From Candidatus Oleimmundimicrobium americanum (GTDB lineage: Bacteria > Actinomycetota > Aquicultoria > UBA3085 > Oleimmundimicrobiaceae): a stretch of DNA of 5,350 nucleotides. This document shows positions 4,353 through 5,350 of this stretch, piece by piece (position 1 is the first letter of the stretch; each line of letters begins with the position of its first letter). The position numbers were made by a program, and so were the translations under genes. The DNA lies in contig DFBH01000049.1 of the NCBI GenBank assembly GCA_002366545.1, positions 1 through 5,350 on the forward strand, read 5' to 3'. The notes beneath the pieces were generated by a model. That model was given only the letters and a program-made list of their open reading frames with translations, ran no database searches and had not been told where the DNA came from.

Positions 4353-5350
4353 TGACCTCCTCCTTCCAACGTAAGGGGGGCGTTAAGCGGCCCCTTAGGG
4401 GCGCTAAGTGGGGGGAGAGTGCGACGATTAACTGGACCATTCCTAAAGGAATTAACGCCTCCCCCGCCACTTGGTGCCTCTAAAGGCCCTTGTCCTTCTT
4501 TAATAAGTAATTCTTCAGGATTTTTATCAAGCGATTCGATATATTTTTCCTTTAATTTGCGCTGGTCAACATCGGGGTCATTCCTAAATGTATCAAAGAA
4601 CATTCTTTCCCTTTCTTGTTGCAACCCCTTAGACGCGCGAATACTGCTCTGTGGGTCAACCCTCACGTCGTAGTCGTAAAACCTTTCCGTTTGGGAATCC
4701 TTAAATAGGTCGGGAATCGTTTGAAAAAAGGAATAACCCTTAAAGTCGTTCTGGAGATAATACTGCCCCGTTTTCTCATTTATCGCTAACGCCTTGTCTT
4801 TCATTCTTATTTTGCGATATTTCTTAACAATCGCCTCGGTTCCGTCTTCACCAACAATTTTTTTAACCTCTATCGGATTTTTGTAAAACTGCTTAATGTT
4901 GGCAACTCTTAATCTCCCCAACCTTGTTAAGCCGTCTTCATAAGCCAAAACCATTTGTAGCCTTATTCTTTTAAGCAAAGACTCTCTCATCATTTCCGCT
5001 TGTCCCAACGTTTCCGCTTTTGGTATTCCAGTAATTTCAGGGGAAATGCCGGTCGCTTTAACCGCGTCTTCGTCTAATAATTCTTCTTCTTTGTATCTGT
5101 CGGGTTTAAGCCCAGAATATTCTAAAGGATAAACGGCTTTCCTAGGATCGCCTTTAACGGGAATAGCCATGCCGGGCTTCAATTTTAGTTGATCATCGGT
5201 CAGTCCCGCTTCTGGGTTAATAAAAAACACTTTTAAAATGTTCAGTCGGGCCTGGTCTAAAGAAATGTTTCTAATCACATTCCTTTCGTATTGAAGCTTC
5301 TCCAACACTTCGGACATTCCCTTGCCCCAAATCCTATGGGCCCTTTTTGT
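4349..5350 (-). CDS. Portal protein, C-terminal part (5' end off the window)
   Basis: The portal ring occupies one capsid vertex and passes DNA during packaging and ejection. There are 333 codons and the frame stays open to base 5350. The ATG at 5317 is internal: the upstream codons read TKRAHRIWGKG and run into MSEVLEKLQYERN, the WGKG..E.L..LQ..RN motif typical of portal proteins. Further support is the Pro/Gly stretch KPGMAIPVKGDPRKAVYP, then DAVKATGISPEITG, a motif typical of the portal stem region, then a long helix (LGQAEMMRESLLKRIRL). The acidic-aromatic FYDYDVRVDPQSS lies in the crown-side domain. The tail is Gly/Pro-rich (SGGGG, then repeated PLSAPKGPLNAPL) and probably disordered. 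The last base-pairs overlap the next gene as ATGA. The terminase large subunit would be expected further upstream, beyond the right edge. Confidence 0.85.
   Translation of the reverse strand, partial: TKRAHRIWGKGMSEVLEKLQYERNVIRNISLDQARLNILKVFFINPEAGLTDDQLKLKPGMAIPVKGDPRKAVYPLEYSGLKPDRYKEEELLDEDAVKATGISPEITGIPKAETLGQAEMMRESLLKRIRLQMVLAYEDGLTRLGRLRVANIKQFYKNPIEVKKIVGEDGTEAIVKKYRKIRMKDKALAINEKTGQYYLQNDFKGYSFFQTIPDLFKDSQTERFYDYDVRVDPQSSIRASKGLQQERERMFFDTFRNDPDVDQRKLKEKYIESLDKNPEELLIKEGQGPLEAPSGGGGVNSFRNGPVNRRTLPPLSAPKGPLNAPLTLEGGGQ
4386..4405 (-). repeat. GC-rich hairpin inside the 3' end of the portal gene
   Basis: GCCCC/GGGGC around a TTA loop, extended by AGC/GCT past a single bulged G, gives about eight base pairs of strong GC-rich stem in an otherwise AT-rich region. 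It encodes part of the low-complexity portal tail and lies about 25 bases upstream of the strong ribosome site for the 126-residue protein. The flanking CTTAGCGCCCC and CTTAACGCCCC on the minus strand are near-identical direct repeats. There is no T-run, so it is not a terminator. Confidence 0.4.

Noticed and set aside
4419..4673. Plus-strand frame of 84 codons
   Set aside because: It is antisense to the portal gene and has no supporting signals.
1..5350. CRISPR array, tRNA, riboswitch or insertion sequence
   Set aside because: No regularly spaced repeats, cloverleaf, known aptamer core or transposase motif with terminal repeats was seen on either strand by eye.

Overview
The window is part of the virion-morphogenesis module of a tailed double-stranded DNA phage or prophage. 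Every gene that can be supported lies on the minus strand, so transcription runs from base 5350 toward base 1. Base composition is moderately AT-rich. TGA is used as an ordinary stop (portal, scaffold), so the standard bacterial code fits. Genes are packed with 1 to 8 base overlaps or very short gaps. No integrase, repressor, tRNA or bacterial housekeeping gene is present, so the sequence does not reveal the host or lifestyle. The compact order and diverged proteins resemble uncultivated environmental phages, but that is an impression and not a classification.

Layout in the direction of transcription: (1) the C-terminal part of a portal protein, which runs off the right edge; (2) a small helical protein, 3972-4352; (3) a very basic 75-residue protein, 3752-3979; (4) a 49-residue protein with Cys and His residues, 3600-3749; (5) a two-gene cassette, 2642-3600. 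The cassette holds an HNH endonuclease with an N-terminal helix-turn-helix and a four-cysteine zinc-binding motif, then a shorter relative that has the helix-turn-helix and cysteines but no nuclease domain. (6) A 195-base leader, 2447-2641, dense in inverted repeats and carrying a promoter-like sequence and a terminator-like hairpin; (7) the scaffold, decoration protein and major capsid protein, 203-2446; (8) a 73-base gap with a hairpin, then the first 43 codons of another structural gene that runs off the left edge.

The portal, scaffold, decoration and capsid genes together would build a procapsid. The portal nucleates, the acidic scaffold guides HK97-fold subunits, and the decoration protein stabilises the expanded shell. 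No prohead protease lies between portal and capsid gene, which suggests scaffold-driven assembly without proteolytic maturation, although a protease could lie outside the window. The HNH cassette looks like an intruder in this operon. It sits exactly between the portal block and the capsid block, beside the densest cluster of regulatory-looking DNA.

The observations most worth a second look are the paralogous pair of helix-turn-helix/zinc-motif proteins, one with and one without the nuclease, and a pair of hairpins with related stems (CTAAGAG/CTCTTA) that bracket the scaffold-decoration-capsid cistrons.
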